In this document: positions 6,448 to 7,351 of the stretch, one piece after another
Numbering within the stretch: position 1 is the stretch's first letter
How the letters are laid out: every line of letters starts with the position of its first letter
Assembly (NCBI GenBank): GCA_964423265.1
Contig: CAYREF010000064.1
Span: 1-7,351, forward strand
Direction of reading: 5' to 3'
Length of the DNA: 7,351 nt
Source: M55B165 sp964423265
Lineage (GTDB): Bacteria > Actinomycetota > Humimicrobiia > Humimicrobiales > Humimicrobiaceae
Notes under the pieces: generated by a model
Told to the model about the DNA's origin: nothing
The model's database searches: none
Seen by the model: only the letters and a program-made list of their open reading frames with translations
Program-made: the position numbers and the translations under genes

Positions 6448-6894
6448 ATGGGAAGCTATCCTTTTCCCCCGGATAAGAAAAAGCCAGCAGTCATAGGGAA
6501 GCAAGACTGGGTTTCACTGGTTTATGGCAAGGGTGATCACATAGACTCAACTCCCATGTATATCAGCACGGATAAGTTGTATTTTTGTGAGTATACTGTA
6601 ACTCCTGGAAATTATTTCGACCCCCCGGGTGTGCATACTGGCGATGAATGCTATTATTGCCTGGAAGGAGCAGCTACTATATTTGACCCTGTAAACGGTG
6701 ATGTTATTGAGATGGAAGAAGGGGATGCCCTGCTTATTCCCAAGGGTACCTGGCATATAGGATTTAATTTCGGGGAAAAACCCTTTCGGGTTATAACCTT
6801 AGTGGCTCCTTCAATCTGGTCTGATTCAGATGAAGGCATGGGGTTGGATATAAGATTTGACCGAAAGCCAAAATACTACAAGGGGGAAGAGTAG
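6448..6894 (+). CDS. Single-domain cupin protein, first of a tandem pair (start probably lost to a frameshift)
   Basis: A small beta-barrel protein, probably metal-binding, of unknown reaction; cupins include sugar isomerases, epimerases, dioxygenases and binding proteins. The visible frame gives 148 residues, or 157 if the start at 6420 is restored. Cupin motif 1 reads GVHTGDECYYCLEG (61-74): H63, E67 and G74 fit H-x3-E-x6-G, but the first histidine of the usual H-x-H is Gly61. Motif 2 is canonical, GDALLIPKGTWHIGFN (92-107), with P98, G100, H103 and N107. The likely metal ligands are H63, E67 and H103. No signal peptide or membrane segment is seen. The stop TAG directly abuts the ATG of the second cupin, so they are co-translated. 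Divergent to the oxidoreductase. I do not recognise a specific family, so no substrate is proposed. Confidence 0.85.
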   Translation: MGSYPFPPDKKKPAVIGKQDWVSLVYGKGDHIDSTPMYISTDKLYFCEYTVTPGNYFDPPGVHTGDECYYCLEGAATIFDPVNGDVIEMEEGDALLIPKGTWHIGFNFGEKPFRVITLVAPSIWSDSDEGMGLDIRFDRKPKYYKGEE

Positions 6895-7317
6895 ATGAGT
6901 GGCAATATAAATGATTTAGGAAAATGGCCCCTGGTCGGCCAAAAAGCAAGGGAGGACGGCCGCCTTATACACATATCCAGGGATAGGTGGCTAAAAGTAA
7001 TACATGGAAAGAAAAACCATATCCTTTTAGGCTTTTTTATAAGCAATGACTTTGTGCATTTTGGAAAGCTAAAAATACCTGTAGGTATACACTCAGACCC
7101 TGAAACACACGAGGGAGATGAAGTGCTGTTTGTGCTTAAAGGTTCCCTTACGGTACAGGCATACGAAGATGATGATGACGGGGAGTCAGTACTTCATAAA
7201 ACCTACAAGGTAGATACCGGGGAGCAGTTTTTTATGCCTGAAGGCATAAGGCACAGGTACATCAATTTTTCAAATGAAGTAGTGGAGGCAATATTCGGGA
7301 TAGCTCCGGAGCTTTAG
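6895..7317 (+). CDS. Single-domain cupin protein, second of a tandem pair
   Basis: 140 residues, probably cytoplasmic, function unknown. Motif 1 is ETHEGDEVLFVLKG (70-83) with H72, E76 and G83; as in the neighbour, the first H of H-x-H is missing (Glu70 here). Motif 2 is GEQFFMPEGIRHRYIN (109-124) with P115, G117, H120 and N124. The shared GDE and the same missing histidine suggest that the two cupins are paralogues that may form a heteromer. An acidic stretch EDDDDGE (91-97) sits in the loop between the motifs. The ATG follows the previous TAG with no gap, and GGGGGAAG lies shortly upstream. It ends with TAG 34 bases before the edge; those last bases hold only a purine-rich GTGGAG that might serve a further gene outside the window. 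Confidence 0.9.
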   Translation: MSGNINDLGKWPLVGQKAREDGRLIHISRDRWLKVIHGKKNHILLGFFISNDFVHFGKLKIPVGIHSDPETHEGDEVLFVLKGSLTVQAYEDDDDGESVLHKTYKVDTGEQFFMPEGIRHRYINFSNEVVEAIFGIAPEL

Positions 7318-7351
7318 GATTTTTTGCGGAATTTTAAAGTGGAGCTGTATT

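Noticed and set aside
7318..7351. Terminator after the second cupin
   Set aside because: The GATTTTTT just after the stop has no stem before it, and a purine-rich GTGGAG near the edge instead suggests that another gene may follow.

Overview
This window is a bacterial sugar-catabolism locus. It holds eight genes in four short transcription units that alternate in direction, so there are two divergent promoter regions and one convergent junction. The DNA is fairly AT-rich, with many AGA/AGG and ATA codons. Good Shine-Dalgarno sites precede nearly every gene. TGA acts as a stop and Trp is TGG, so the code is standard. This suits a low-to-medium G+C anaerobe or Bacillota-like bacterium, but I cannot name a taxon. 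No tRNA, rRNA, CRISPR array, transposase or phage gene is visible.

Layout. (1) Minus strand, 1-2800: L-rhamnose isomerase (rhaA) followed by an FGGY carbohydrate kinase whose C-terminal end runs off the left edge. (2) 2801-2972: AT-rich divergent promoter region. (3) Plus strand, 2973-4643: dhaK and dhaL, the two subunits of a dihydroxyacetone-type kinase. (4) Minus strand, 6290-4633: a Gfo/Idh/MocA oxidoreductase followed by an AllA (ureidoglycolate lyase) family gene that is split by a frameshift; its 3' end overlaps that of dhaL by 11 bases. (5) 6291-6419: second divergent promoter region, with a mirrored palindromic motif over both predicted -10 boxes. (6) Plus strand, 6420-7317: two back-to-back single-domain cupin genes. 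The first appears frameshifted at a run of seven C near its start.

How the genes may work together: RhaA and the FGGY kinase would convert an aldose such as L-rhamnose to a phosphorylated ketose. That product is normally split by an aldolase, which is not in the window. DhaK/DhaL could salvage dihydroxyacetone or phosphorylate another short ketose. The oxidoreductase, AllA-like protein and cupins have no assigned substrate. Their position beside the rhamnose and DHA-kinase genes suggests accessory oxidation, isomerisation or lyase steps on a related sugar. The most notable points are this unusual gene set, two genes each restored by removing one base from a homopolymer, and a TTTTA-N3-TAAAA motif present in both divergent promoter regions.
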